Assembly (NCBI GenBank): GCA_002395835.1
Contig: DGVD01000012.1
Span: forward strand, 106,462-170,461
Source: Bacteroidales bacterium UBA4293
GTDB taxonomy: Bacteria; Bacteroidota; Bacteroidia; Bacteroidales; Bacteroidaceae
Length of the DNA: 64,000 bases
Reading direction: 5' to 3'
The translations under genes and the position numbers were made by a program. The notes beneath the pieces were generated by a model, which saw only the letters and a program-made list of their open reading frames with translations, searched no databases and had not been told where the DNA came from. Below, in pieces: positions 34,728-43,092 of this stretch (position 1 is its first letter; every line of letters begins with the position of its first letter).

Positions 34728-35413
34728 GCTCCCACAACTTTCTTATATTGCTCAAGAAGCCAGTCTTGCTGTTCTTGAATTGTCATGTGACTATTGTCTA
34801 AGAGAATGGCATCTTCTGCTTGTCTTAATGGACTGACCTCACGATGCATATCTATATAGTCCCTTTCTACAACGTTTTTCAAGATTTCATCGTAATTAGG
34901 ATCCTGCCCTTTTCCTTTTAATTCCTTAAATCTGCGTTCGGCTCTCACTTCTGCAGAAGCAGTAACATAAATTTTCAGTTCAGCATCAGGAAAGACAGTA
35001 GTGCCAATGTCACGACCATCCATGACAATTCCTTTCTGTTTACCTATAGCCTGTTGCTGCTTAACCATTTCTTTGCGGACAAAGCCAAGGGCTGCTATAG
35101 GACTTACATGTGACGATACTTCCATGTTGCGTATTTCACTTTCTACGTTCTCTCCATTTAAGCAGGTATAAGGTAAGCCAGTCTCTGGATCTAGTCCGAA
35201 AGAAATAATAATATTAGGTAATAAAGACTGAAGTCTATTTTCATCAATTCCGTCAGCTGTAAAAATGTTGTTACGTAATGCGAATAAGGTTACAGCTCGG
35301 TACATGGCACCACTATCCACATATATATAACCTATCTCTTTGGCCAAATTTTTAGCCATCGTACTTTTCCCGCAAGATGAAAACCCATCAATCGCAATTG
35401 TTATTTTTTTCAT
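34724..35413 (-). CDS. cmk: Cytidylate kinase
   Basis: A 229-residue kinase that phosphorylates CMP and dCMP. The P-loop is DGFSSCGKSTMAKNLAKEIG (about residues 9-28), followed by YVDSGAMYRAVTL (about 31-43), MDGRDIGTTVFPDAELKIYV (about 131-150) and the lid RERRFKELKGKG-type sequence. The conserved Gly-x-x-Gly-x-Gly P-loop variant has Ser-Ser-Cys-Gly-Lys as in cytidylate kinases. First gene of cmk-ispH. Confidence 0.95.
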   Translation of the reverse strand: MKKITIAIDGFSSCGKSTMAKNLAKEIGYIYVDSGAMYRAVTLFALRNNIFTADGIDENRLQSLLPNIIISFGLDPETGLPYTCLNGENVESEIRNMEVSSHVSPIAALGFVRKEMVKQQQAIGKQKGIVMDGRDIGTTVFPDAELKIYVTASAEVRAERRFKELKGKGQDPNYDEILKNVVERDYIDMHREVSPLRQAEDAILLDNSHMTIQEQQDWLLEQYKKVVGA

Positions 35414-35465
35414 ATTTTCAAATTTAGTTTAAGGACACATTTTGCCCAAATTCCTATTCTCGCTT

Positions 35466-35473
35466 CAAAGTTA
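35466..35473 (-). promoter_or_regulatory. -7 box of cmk-ispH
   Basis: TAACTTTG on the minus strand, 52 nt before the cmk ATG. Confidence 0.6.
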
Positions 35474-35600
35474 CATCATATTTTCGTTTATTTGCTCTTT
35501 TTCCTTCACTTTAGGTACTGGTTTCAATTAAAAAAATAAAAAAGTTGGCCTTAGGCGAAAAAAAATAGTTCAAAACAACACATGAAATAAAAAAAAGTAC

Positions 35601-35608
35601 TAAATTTG
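35601..35608 (+). promoter_or_regulatory. -7 box of tonB
   Basis: TAAATTTG, 40 nt before the tonB ATG. The region upstream is very A/T rich; I see no good -33 element. Confidence 0.6.
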
Positions 35609-35648
35609 CCCGTACCAATGAAGAACATATAAAAATAATAGTATAATT

Positions 35649-36383
35649 ATGGAAGAAAACAAGTCAGAACAGCAGGGAGGTTTGTTGGAAGTCAAGAAAT
35701 CTAAATCAGCTGATTTGGAGGGAAAGAAGAGTACTAGTCTTCTTATTGGCTATGTCTTGGTCCTTGCAGCAATGTTTGTCTGCTTTGAGTGGACTCAGCG
35801 TGACAAGAAGATCGACTTGAGCGATGCCGTTCAGGATATCGTAGTCGAGGAGGAAATTGTGCCAATTACACAGCAGGAGGAGAAATTACCACCTCCACCA
35901 CCAGAGGCACCATCAGTAGTAGAGGAAATCAAGGTCGTTGAGAATGACACTGAATTACAGGAGTCCTCAATTCAGTCTACTGAGGAAACCAATCAGGCCG
36001 TAGAGGTTCCACCAGTAGTAAAGAAGGAAGAACCTAAGGTAGAAGAGGAGGAAGCTGAAGATGAGCAGACTATCTTCCAGGTTGTAGAAAATCAGCCAGA
36101 GTTCCCAGGTGGTACTGCTGCATTGATGCAGTATCTGAGCAAGAATATCAAGTATCCTACTATCGCTCAGGAGAATGGTGTTCAGGGTCGTGTAATTGTT
36201 CAGTTCGTTGTTAACAAGGATGGTTCTATTGTTGACCCAGTTGTTGCTCGTTCTGTTGACCCATATTTGGATAAGGAAGCTATCCGCGTGGTATCTTCCA
36301 TGCCTAAGTGGAAACCAGGTATGCAGCGTGGTAAACCAGTACGTGTTCGCTATACATTGCCTGTTGCATTCAAACTTCAGTAA
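35649..36383 (+). CDS. tonB: Energy transducer TonB
   Basis: A 244-residue protein that passes proton-motive force energy to outer-membrane receptors. It has a short cytoplasmic start, one membrane helix (about residues 29-46, TSLLIGYVLVLAAMFVCF), a periplasmic Pro/Glu-rich stretch with PPPPPEAPS (about 79-90) and a C-terminal TonB domain (about 150-244) with EFPGGTAALMQYLSKNIKYP, GRVIVQFVVNKDGSIVDPVV and RVRYTLPVAFKLQ. Codon choice is biased as in ExbB/ExbD downstream. It has its own promoter and terminator; its motor partners lie at 39.2-41.6 kb. Confidence 0.95.
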   Translation: MEENKSEQQGGLLEVKKSKSADLEGKKSTSLLIGYVLVLAAMFVCFEWTQRDKKIDLSDAVQDIVVEEEIVPITQQEEKLPPPPPEAPSVVEEIKVVENDTELQESSIQSTEETNQAVEVPPVVKKEEPKVEEEEAEDEQTIFQVVENQPEFPGGTAALMQYLSKNIKYPTIAQENGVQGRVIVQFVVNKDGSIVDPVVARSVDPYLDKEAIRVVSSMPKWKPGMQRGKPVRVRYTLPVAFKLQ

Positions 36384-36404
36384 TTTCATAGAAATTAAAA
36401 ATAG

Positions 36405-36430
36405 AGAGGCTGCTTTTTGCAGCCTCTTTT
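36405..36430 (+). terminator. Terminator of tonB
   Basis: 9-bp stem AGAGGCTGC/GCAGCCTCT (36405-36413 and 36419-36427), loop TTTTT, then TTT. The next gene starts only 14 nt later. Confidence 0.85.
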
Positions 36431-36443
36431 GTTCCTTACTCTT

Positions 36444-37418
36444 ATGTATACACCAACAAAGTATAGAAATTTAGTAAATGAATTCCTGGCCTCTAAACCT
36501 TATAACCGGGAACCTAAGGAGCTTTATGAACCAGTTCAATATGAATTGGCGATAGGCGGTAAACGCATCCGTCCCATTCTAATGCTGATGGCTTATCATA
36601 TGCTCCGTGAAGATGTGGAGTCTATTTTACCAGTTGCGGTGGGTCTGGAAACCTATCATAATTATACTTTGGTACACGATGATATCATGGATGAGGCCAC
36701 CCTTCGTCGTGGAATGCCTACTGTTCACGTGAAATGGAATCAAACTACAGCGTTGCTTTGTAGTGAGATTATGGTGCTGCACTCCTACGAGGGTGTCATG
36801 CAAGCACCGGCCGAAGTTAGGGATGAAGTGCTGAAAGTTTTCACTCAGACCGCTGTGGAGATTAGTGAGGGACAACAGTATGATATAGAATTTGAGACTC
36901 GCTCAGATGTTACAGTCTCTGAATATCTGGAGATGATACGTCTTAAGACTTCTGTACTTCTGGCATGTGCGCTTAAAATTGGTGCCATGCAGGGCGGGGC
37001 TTCAAAGACAGATTGTGATTTAATTTATGCTTTCGGAGAAAAGATAGGTTTGGCGTTCCAACTCCAAGATGACTATTTGGATGTCTATGGAGATTCAAAG
37101 ACTTTTGGGAAAAATATAGGTGGGGATATCTTGTGTAACAAGAAGACTTATATGCTTCTTTCCGCTTTAAATCTGGCCAATGATGAAATCAAGTCGCAAC
37201 TTCAGAACTGGATAACCATGGAAAATCCAGATCCTGAAGAGAAGATTTCAGCCGTAACTTCTATTTATAATGAATTAGGAATTCAGGAACTTTGCAAGAA
37301 AGAGATAAGAACCTATTACAATGAAGCACATGACTTATTGGACCGTATCTCTATTCCTGAAGATAAAAAGAAAGTCCTTTGGGATTATGTTTCATCAATG
37401 ATTGATCGTAGTTTCTGA
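36444..37418 (+). CDS. Polyprenyl synthetase (trans-isoprenyl diphosphate synthase)
   Basis: A 324-residue prenyltransferase that condenses isopentenyl diphosphate with allylic diphosphates. Both Asp-rich motifs are present: DDIMDEATLRRG (about residues 84-95, FARM) and QLQDDYLDVYGD (about 207-218, SARM). GGKRIRPIL (about 42-50) binds IPP. The chain length made (farnesyl, geranylgeranyl or longer) cannot be told from the sequence by eye. The frame opens 27 nt earlier inside the tonB terminator; the ATG at 36444 gives the normal N-terminus. First gene of a compact group with the next two genes, overlapping by 1 and 4 nt. Confidence 0.92.
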   Translation: MYTPTKYRNLVNEFLASKPYNREPKELYEPVQYELAIGGKRIRPILMLMAYHMLREDVESILPVAVGLETYHNYTLVHDDIMDEATLRRGMPTVHVKWNQTTALLCSEIMVLHSYEGVMQAPAEVRDEVLKVFTQTAVEISEGQQYDIEFETRSDVTVSEYLEMIRLKTSVLLACALKIGAMQGGASKTDCDLIYAFGEKIGLAFQLQDDYLDVYGDSKTFGKNIGGDILCNKKTYMLLSALNLANDEIKSQLQNWITMENPDPEEKISAVTSIYNELGIQELCKKEIRTYYNEAHDLLDRISIPEDKKKVLWDYVSSMIDRSF

Positions 37419-38128
37419 TGCCGTACCGTAGATTACCCAAGACAGATGCAGCAAGGATTAAAGCTATGAAAACGCTGCTTAATAAGGAAGATGCTTTTTC
37501 TTCCGGCAGTCGTGTTGTGTCTTGGAAAACTTTAAATGATGTCCAAAGAGCCTATGATCGGTTCATGACGGCTTATCTATATCATAAAAGTTGTAAAAAG
37601 AATCAGGTTAGGCATTCTGGTGATGGAGATGATGCAAAGTTAAAAGCTCGAATGTTTATTTCTCATTTCATTCAGGTTCTGAACTTGAGCATGATGAGGG
37701 GCGAGATAAAAGAAAAGTATAAACCCTTGTATGGACTGTCAGAAGGTGATTATACCGTTCCAGATTTAACCTCTAGTGAACAACTTCTAAGTTGGGGCGA
37801 AAAAATCATTAATGGTGAAAAAGAACGATTGAAATCGGGAGGTGTACCCATATATAATCCTTCAATAGCGAAAGTGGCAGTACATTTTGATATTTTCAAG
37901 GAATTATATTCAAAGCAGAAAAGGCTTCAAAAACTTACTTCTAATAGTGGTGATGAAATGGCTGCCTTACGTGAGGATGTAGATAAAGCATTGCTGGAAT
38001 TGTGGAATGAAGTGGAAGCTGCATTTGCAGATTTACCCCTTTTGGAAAGATATCAAAAGTGTCTATCTTATGGATTGGTTTACTATTATAGAAGACACGA
38101 GGCTCCCATTGAAGGCTTAGATTTATGA
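37418..38128 (+). CDS. Conserved hypothetical protein between the prenyl synthase and tatD
   Basis: A 236-residue soluble, helical-looking protein without signal peptide or membrane segment. It begins with a basic Arg/Lys-rich stretch (MPYRRLPKTDAARIKAMKTL) and contains a middle segment rich in charged residues with YNPSIAKVAVHFDIFKELYS (about 148-167). I recognise no domain. The start overlaps the stop of the prenyl synthase by one base (TGATG) and its end overlaps tatD by 4 nt (ATGA), so the three are translationally coupled. The function is unknown to me. Confidence 0.8.
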   Translation: MPYRRLPKTDAARIKAMKTLLNKEDAFSSGSRVVSWKTLNDVQRAYDRFMTAYLYHKSCKKNQVRHSGDGDDAKLKARMFISHFIQVLNLSMMRGEIKEKYKPLYGLSEGDYTVPDLTSSEQLLSWGEKIINGEKERLKSGGVPIYNPSIAKVAVHFDIFKELYSKQKRLQKLTSNSGDEMAALREDVDKALLELWNEVEAAFADLPLLERYQKCLSYGLVYYYRRHEAPIEGLDL

Positions 38129-38898
38129 ATATTATTGATACTCATTCACATATATATTTAGAGGGGTTTGATTCTGATAGGGAGGAAGTGGTTCATCGTG
38201 CGAAGGAAAAAGGGGTGACTAAAATTATACTTCCTGCTATAGATTTGGTCACATTGGATCGGCTTCTAAGAACATGTGATGAATTTCCAGGATATTGTTA
38301 TCCATCACTAGGGCTTCATCCCGAAGAGGTAAGAGAGGACTATCCTAAAGTCCTTGCACAAATGAAACCTTTATTGAAAGAAAATGGTTCCACTTTCATA
38401 GGAATAGGTGAGGTGGGTTTGGATTTTTATTGGGACCAAACTTATAAGGAAGAGCAAATTAGAGCATTTGAGACCCAGATAGAATGGGCTCTTGAATTTA
38501 ATCTGCCACTTATTATCCACAACCGGTCTTCTCATAGGGAGTTAGTAGATACCTTATTAAAATATAAGTCAGATTCACTACGGGGTATATTTCATTGTTT
38601 TGGAGGAACCCAAGAAGAATGTGATGAATTGTTGCAATTTAGAGGATTTTGCCTAGGAATAGGTGGTGTATTAACTTTCAAGAAATCCAGTTTGCCGCAG
38701 ATTATTAAAGATGTTCCACTTGATAGGTTGGTTGTAGAAACAGATTCTCCATATTTGGCTCCTGTTCCTCATAGAGGAAAACGTAATGAGAGCAGTTTCG
38801 TATATGATGTTGTGATGAAGTTGGCAGAGATAAAGCAACTTCCTGGTGATGTTATAGCGGAAGCCACAACTAGAAATGCTGAAAATCTCTTTTTCTAA
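38125..38898 (+). CDS. tatD: TatD family hydrolase
   Basis: A 257-residue metal-dependent nuclease/deoxyribonuclease-type TIM-barrel protein. Metal ligands are in IIDTHSHIYL (about residues 3-12), GIGEVGLDFY (about 91-100), PLIIHNRSS (about 129-137), GIFHCFGG (about 154-161) and VETDSPYLAP (about 204-213). All are intact. Family members act on DNA 3' ends and D-aminoacyl groups; substrate is not certain here. It is last in the prenyl synthase group. No clear terminator follows. Confidence 0.93.
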   Translation: MNIIDTHSHIYLEGFDSDREEVVHRAKEKGVTKIILPAIDLVTLDRLLRTCDEFPGYCYPSLGLHPEEVREDYPKVLAQMKPLLKENGSTFIGIGEVGLDFYWDQTYKEEQIRAFETQIEWALEFNLPLIIHNRSSHRELVDTLLKYKSDSLRGIFHCFGGTQEECDELLQFRGFCLGIGGVLTFKKSSLPQIIKDVPLDRLVVETDSPYLAPVPHRGKRNESSFVYDVVMKLAEIKQLPGDVIAEATTRNAENLFF

Positions 38899-38970
38899 TT
38901 CATTATTTTAGATAAAAAGAGGCCTATCTGCGTTAAATTTGGTTTCATCTTTAATTTTTGTCTAAGATTG

Positions 38971-39002
38971 TTGGGCCATACGAGAATTTTTAGATATATT
39001 TG
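38971..39002 (+). promoter_or_regulatory. Promoter of tRNA-Ser
   Basis: TTG (38971-38973), a 21-nt spacer and TATATTTG (38995-39002), 66 nt before the mature tRNA. An AAACTC/GAGTTT hairpin lies between them in the 5' precursor. Confidence 0.65.
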
Positions 39003-39068
39003 TGCGTTGAAAACTCTTTATCGAGTTTGTGTGGTTGATAGGTCAAGTTTAAACATCAACTGCTTTAG

Positions 39069-39156
39069 GGAGAGATGCTCGAGTGGTTGAAGAGGCACGC
39101 CTGGAAAGCGTGTAAACGCCGAAAGCGTTTCGGGGGTTCGAATCCCCCTCTCTCCG
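39069..39156 (+). tRNA. tRNA-Ser (anticodon GGA)
   Basis: An 88-nt class II tRNA with acceptor GGAGAGA/TCTCTCC, anticodon GGA at 39103-39105 inside the stem ACGCC..., the long variable arm typical of tRNA-Ser and T arm GGGGG-TTCGAAT-CCCCC. Discriminator G. CCA is not encoded. No T-rich terminator follows; exbB starts 71 nt on. Confidence 0.96.
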
Positions 39157-39227
39157 CATAAAAGAAATATGTGAAAAACAATTTATAAACAATTAATTAA
39201 TTAATCTTTAAAATTTTTAGACACACA

Positions 39228-40040
39228 ATGAAAAAGTTTTTTGCAATTGTTGCAGTTATGGGTATGATGACCTTCGGTATCACCCAGAACATGGTAGCTC
39301 AAGAGCCAGCAGCTGCTGATTCAGCAGCTACAGAGCAGGTAGAGGAAGCAGCAGCTCCAGCTGTAGATGAAGTAGCTGAAGCAGCTCCAGTTGTTGAAGA
39401 GAGCGGTTCTCTTCATAAGGAATTGAAGACTAAGTTCATCGAAGGTGATGCAGGCTTCATGTCATTGGTTGCTATCGCTTTGGTACTTGGTTTGGCTTTC
39501 TGTATTGAGCGTATCATTTATCTGTCTTTGGCTGAGGTTAACACTAAGAAACTCATGAAGGACATTGAGGCTAAGTTGGCTAACAAGGACATCGAAGGTG
39601 CAAAGCAGGTTGCTAAGAACACTCGTGGTCCAGTAGCATCTATTTGCTATCAGGGTTTGATGCATGTTGATGAGGGTCTTGACACTGTAGACCGTACCGT
39701 TACTGCTTACGGTGGTGTTCAGGCTGGTTATCTGGAGCAGAACTGCTCTTGGATTACCTTGTTTATTGCAATGGCTCCATCACTCGGATTCTTGGGTACT
39801 GTAATCGGTATGGTTATGGCATTCGATAAGATCCAGCAGGCAGGTGATATCTCTCCAACCGTTGTTGCAGGTGGTATGAAGGTTGCGTTGATTACTACTA
39901 TCTTCGGTATCGTTGTTGCTTTGATTCTTCAGGTTTTCTACAACTTCATCCTTGCTAAGATTGAGTCAATCACTAGCAACATGGAGGATGCTTCTATCCA
40001 GCTGTTGGATATGGTAACAAAGGCTAAGATCGCAAAGTAA
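39228..40040 (+). CDS. exbB: ExbB / MotA-TolQ-ExbB proton channel protein
   Basis: A 270-residue inner-membrane proton channel subunit of the TonB motor. It has an N-terminal signal-like helix (about residues 1-24, ends MVAQ), an Ala/Glu-rich periplasmic linker (25-65) and three membrane segments (about 77-97, 167-195 with APSLGFLGTVIGMVMAFDKI, and 209-235 with ALITTIFGIVVALILQVFYN). The extended N-terminus is typical of Bacteroidetes ExbB and unlike E. coli. Codon use is strongly biased. First gene of exbB-hypothetical-exbD-exbD. No canonical -7 box is found in the 71 nt before it; it may be read through from tRNA-Ser. Confidence 0.95.
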   Translation: MKKFFAIVAVMGMMTFGITQNMVAQEPAAADSAATEQVEEAAAPAVDEVAEAAPVVEESGSLHKELKTKFIEGDAGFMSLVAIALVLGLAFCIERIIYLSLAEVNTKKLMKDIEAKLANKDIEGAKQVAKNTRGPVASICYQGLMHVDEGLDTVDRTVTAYGGVQAGYLEQNCSWITLFIAMAPSLGFLGTVIGMVMAFDKIQQAGDISPTVVAGGMKVALITTIFGIVVALILQVFYNFILAKIESITSNMEDASIQLLDMVTKAKIAK

Positions 40041-40063
40041 TTAACTCTTTTAAGTAGACAACA

Positions 40064-40537
40064 ATGAAAATTCAGAAAATCTCTAACTATGCCTTGTATG
40101 CATGCTTTGCCATTATTGCAGTGGTATTTGTATTGTTCTACACGGTAGGTTATGATAATCCTGTCGGCGAGTATAATGAGCCCGCTATGACAGAAGGACT
40201 GCTTTTCTTGATGTACGCTTTGGTAGCCGTTTGTATCGTTTTGATGATATGGAGCGCAATAAAGAGTGCTACATCTGGAAGTGGCGTCGATGATGCGAAA
40301 ACAGGTGTTCCTGGAAAGAAGGTTGCAATTTGTGCAGTTGTTATTCTGATTGCTTCTTTAGTACTGGGTGCTGTATTTGGTTCTTCAGCTCCTGTAACTG
40401 CTGCTGATGGTACAGTAACTGAGGGTACTTGGTCTTGGATCTCTGACATTATGATCATCTCTATCTATATTCTTTTGGCTATTGCAGCTGTTGGAATCGT
40501 AGTAAACTTGACTGGTGTTATCAAAAACAAAAATTAA
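40064..40537 (+). CDS. Small four-helix membrane protein in the exbB-exbD operon
   Basis: A 157-residue protein with four predicted membrane helices (about residues 8-27, 46-66, 84-104 and 127-150) and short loops. It lies 23 nt after exbB and 22 nt before the first exbD, so it is surely co-transcribed with the motor. I recognise no domain. Similar small membrane proteins sit between exbB and exbD in other Bacteroidales, which suggests an accessory part of this TonB motor, but the role is inferred from position only. Confidence 0.8.
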   Translation: MKIQKISNYALYACFAIIAVVFVLFYTVGYDNPVGEYNEPAMTEGLLFLMYALVAVCIVLMIWSAIKSATSGSGVDDAKTGVPGKKVAICAVVILIASLVLGAVFGSSAPVTAADGTVTEGTWSWISDIMIISIYILLAIAAVGIVVNLTGVIKNKN

Positions 40538-40559
40538 ATAATATCTAAAGAAAGAAAGT

Positions 40560-41162
40560 ATGGCAAAAAAGAAAAGAAAGATGCCGGGTTTGAATACCAG
40601 TTCAACCGCTGATATCTCTTTCATGTTGCTCATCTTCTTCTTGGTTACAACTTCAATGGATACCGATAGAGGTTTGGCACGTCAGTTGCCACCACCTCCT
40701 GAGGAAAACGCCGAAGTGAAGGATATTATAGTCAAGGAGCGTAACATCTTGAATGTGCGTATGAACTCCGCAGGTAATCTCATGCTTGAGGACATGGATG
40801 GCCAAAAGTTCATCAGACTAGAAGAGTTACGAGCAATTGTGAAGGATTTCATAGCAAACCCTAAGCATGAGGAAAATAAGCCTGAGTTCCATACTGAGCG
40901 CTTGCCTTATTTTGGTGATGTTGAAATAACTAAGAATCATGTAATCTCTGTACAGAATGACCGTGGTACTCCTTATAAGGTTTATTTCAATGTTCAGCAT
41001 GAATTGATTGCAGCTTACAATGAACTTCGTGATGAGATTTCTCAAAAGCAGTTTGGTAAGCCATATGCAGAACTGAATGAAGACCAGCAAAAGGCTGTAC
41101 GTGATTATTATCCACAGAAGATTTCTGAGGCAGAACCTAAAAACTATGGAGGAAAGAAATAA
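40560..41162 (+). CDS. exbD: ExbD/TolR family biopolymer transport protein (first copy)
   Basis: A 200-residue motor subunit. It starts with a basic cytoplasmic segment MAKKKRKMPGLNTSSTADIS, a single membrane helix (about residues 20-37, FMLLIFFLVTTSMDTDRG) with the essential Asp at its start (STADISFM) and a periplasmic domain that is longer than in E. coli ExbD. The stop codon overlaps the ATG of the second exbD (TAATG at 41160-41164). Confidence 0.93.
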   Translation: MAKKKRKMPGLNTSSTADISFMLLIFFLVTTSMDTDRGLARQLPPPPEENAEVKDIIVKERNILNVRMNSAGNLMLEDMDGQKFIRLEELRAIVKDFIANPKHEENKPEFHTERLPYFGDVEITKNHVISVQNDRGTPYKVYFNVQHELIAAYNELRDEISQKQFGKPYAELNEDQQKAVRDYYPQKISEAEPKNYGGKK

Positions 41163-41632
41163 TGGGAAAGTTTAATAAAAACGGATCAAGAGAAATGCCT
41201 GAGATGAATACTTCATCTCTGCCTGACTTGATTTTTACCATCTTGTTCTTCTTCATGATTGTTACCACTATGCGTGAAGTAACATTGCAGGTGAAGCTGA
41301 AATTGCCAAAAGGCCAGAATTCAGTTCTGGAAAAATTGGAGAAGAAGTCTTTAGTGTCTTTCATCTATATTGGTCAGCCTACTGATCAATTAGCAGGAAA
41401 GATGGGTACTGATAGCCGTATTCAGTTAAATGATAAATTTGCTGAAGTAGATGAAGTACAAGATTACATCCAGCAGGAGCGTATGAACATGAGTGAGGCT
41501 GATCAGCCTTTTATGAAGGTTTCATTGAAGTGCGACCAGGATACTCAGATGGGTATTATCACTGATGTTAAGCAGGCTTTAAGAAAAGCTTATGCTTTGA
41601 AGATTAACTACTCTGCTGTAGGTGGTGAGTAA
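41162..41632 (+). CDS. exbD: ExbD/TolR family biopolymer transport protein (second copy)
   Basis: A 156-residue protein with the same plan as its upstream neighbour: basic start, MNTSSLPDLIFTILFFFMIV membrane helix (about residues 14-36) with Asp at the helix start, and a C-terminal periplasmic domain. Two different ExbD proteins in a row suggest a heteromeric motor, as is usual in Bacteroidetes. It ends the operon before a strong terminator. Confidence 0.93.
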   Translation: MGKFNKNGSREMPEMNTSSLPDLIFTILFFFMIVTTMREVTLQVKLKLPKGQNSVLEKLEKKSLVSFIYIGQPTDQLAGKMGTDSRIQLNDKFAEVDEVQDYIQQERMNMSEADQPFMKVSLKCDQDTQMGIITDVKQALRKAYALKINYSAVGGE

Positions 41633-41650
41633 ATCTATCTAATCTTAAAT

Positions 41651-41688
41651 AAAAGGAGGAGGGATTTGAGTCCCTCCTCTTTTATTTT
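41651..41688. terminator. Terminator of the exbBD operon
   Basis: GAGGAGGGA/TCCCTCCTC stem (41656-41664 and 41671-41679) with a 6-nt loop, an outer AAAA/TTTT extension and TTTTATTTT tail. It overlaps the stop codon of the convergent M64 peptidase gene. Confidence 0.88.
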
Positions 41689-42968
41689 ACATAAAACTCT
41701 ATAAGTTCTTCTAACGCATCTTGGCATACAGGACAGAACTTTGGAGCTTCATTTATTTTCATGCGGCACTCTTGTGTACCTCTGTATACTCCTTTAGAAC
41801 TATATCCTCCTCCTTCAAATATTCCTACTTTGTTGTATATTTCATCTTCGTCAGAAGATAAAGGTGTTGGTATGATGGTGCCTTCTTCGATTAAATTCTT
41901 CCATTTTGAATCGAAGTTTTTTAAAGTGGTAATATTTTTTTCCCAAGGTTCAGTATCTTTTGGGTATTGAGGTTCAAATTCGTCGTCGTAGTAATACTCA
42001 TCGGCAAGACCTCCAAAACTGTGTCCAAATTCATGAACAACTACAGGACGGAAATCTCTATGGTGAGCAGCTGTAAGAGTGTAGCTATTATAAATACCTC
42101 CACCACCATATTCTGATGTATTGGCTAAAATGATAATATGTTCATAAGGAATGCCTGCTAGAGTGTTGTGGAGTTCCTTTAAATGTAGTGTTGTTAGGTA
42201 ACGATCTGAATAGAATGTGTCAAAATGGGATGATAAAGCAGTGTTTTTCCACACATTGTTTTGGGGTATACTTACTCCTGAATCTTTAGATTCACAGGCT
42301 ACAGCCACGATATTAAATTTGTTTTTATTTTTTTTGAAAGGCTCATGTTCAAATAGAGACTCTGTGGCTATTCTAGCATCATAGTAGAATGTTTCTATTT
42401 CTTCTTTAGTGTATCCTTCAGCCACTATTGCTATATCAATACATTTATCCAAATCACCGCTTTTTATGAGTGTTCTAGATTGGGGTTGGAAACCATAACC
42501 TCTTTGTGCAATTAAAGGGTCTTTAGGGTCTACCTCATGTATATATGAACAGCTTACATTACGATGTGTGTCTAAAAGCTTAACTTCTACTATTATATTA
42601 TTTTTGGGGAATGGAATCTGGAAAGGATTCTCAAAAGATTTTTTTAGTCGTGTAGCTTCTTCCTCTACCAACCATTCTTGAAATAGAGTTGAGAAAGAGT
42701 GCTTATAGATGATTTGATTTGTTTCTTTGTCTTTTACGGTAATTTGTCCGTTACCTTCTAATGGTAGGTCGCAAAGATTATGTCTTCTACCTGCCCATTT
42801 AGGGGTTTTGTTTAACTCATCCAGATATATTTCCTGCTGCTCATGGTTGCCAGCAAAGATATAGTCAATTCGCAAGGTGGCATCTTCAAAATAATCTTCA
42901 AATTGTTGTGCTCTTGCCGTGGTATTCAATCCAAAGCAAAGAGCAATGGCAAATATTTTTTTATTCAT
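41682..42968 (-). CDS. M64 (IgA peptidase-like) metallopeptidase
   Basis: A 428-residue exported protease. Signal peptide about residues 1-21 (ends ARAQQ), then a beta-rich N-terminal domain (about 22-155, M64_N type), and the M64 catalytic domain with the zinc motif HEFGHSFGGLADE (His312, Glu313, His316, with Asp323/Glu324 downstream). Members resemble the Clostridium ramosum IgA protease. The mature enzyme is probably periplasmic or secreted; the substrate is unknown, so IgA cleavage is not claimed. Single-gene unit with its own promoter. Confidence 0.9.
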   Translation of the reverse strand: MNKKIFAIALCFGLNTTARAQQFEDYFEDATLRIDYIFAGNHEQQEIYLDELNKTPKWAGRRHNLCDLPLEGNGQITVKDKETNQIIYKHSFSTLFQEWLVEEEATRLKKSFENPFQIPFPKNNIIVEVKLLDTHRNVSCSYIHEVDPKDPLIAQRGYGFQPQSRTLIKSGDLDKCIDIAIVAEGYTKEEIETFYYDARIATESLFEHEPFKKNKNKFNIVAVACESKDSGVSIPQNNVWKNTALSSHFDTFYSDRYLTTLHLKELHNTLAGIPYEHIIILANTSEYGGGGIYNSYTLTAAHHRDFRPVVVHEFGHSFGGLADEYYYDDEFEPQYPKDTEPWEKNITTLKNFDSKWKNLIEEGTIIPTPLSSDEDEIYNKVGIFEGGGYSSKGVYRGTQECRMKINEAPKFCPVCQDALEELIEFYVK

Positions 42969-42993
42969 ATTACAGTTGGTTAATAGATAAATG

Positions 42994-43001
42994 CAAAATT
43001 A
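42994..43001 (-). promoter_or_regulatory. -7 box of the M64 peptidase gene
   Basis: TAATTTTG on the minus strand, 25 nt before the ATG. Confidence 0.6.
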
Positions 43002-43064
43002 GTCAAATTTTATCAGTGTGTAATTAAATTTGCCACATTTCTGTGGAACTTTAGATAAAATGTT

Positions 43065-43072
43065 TACCTTTG
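43065..43072 (+). promoter_or_regulatory. -7 box of the Lrp-like regulator
   Basis: TACCTTTG, 20 nt before the ATG at 43093. Confidence 0.65.
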
Positions 43073-43092
43073 CATAAATAATTAAAAATAAT

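Noticed and set aside
36721..36740. TGTTCACGTGAAAT, resembling a parS site
   Set aside because: It lies inside conserved coding sequence of the prenyl synthase (VHVKWN) and the arms differ from the parS palindrome by an offset and several bases. No second copy near parAB.
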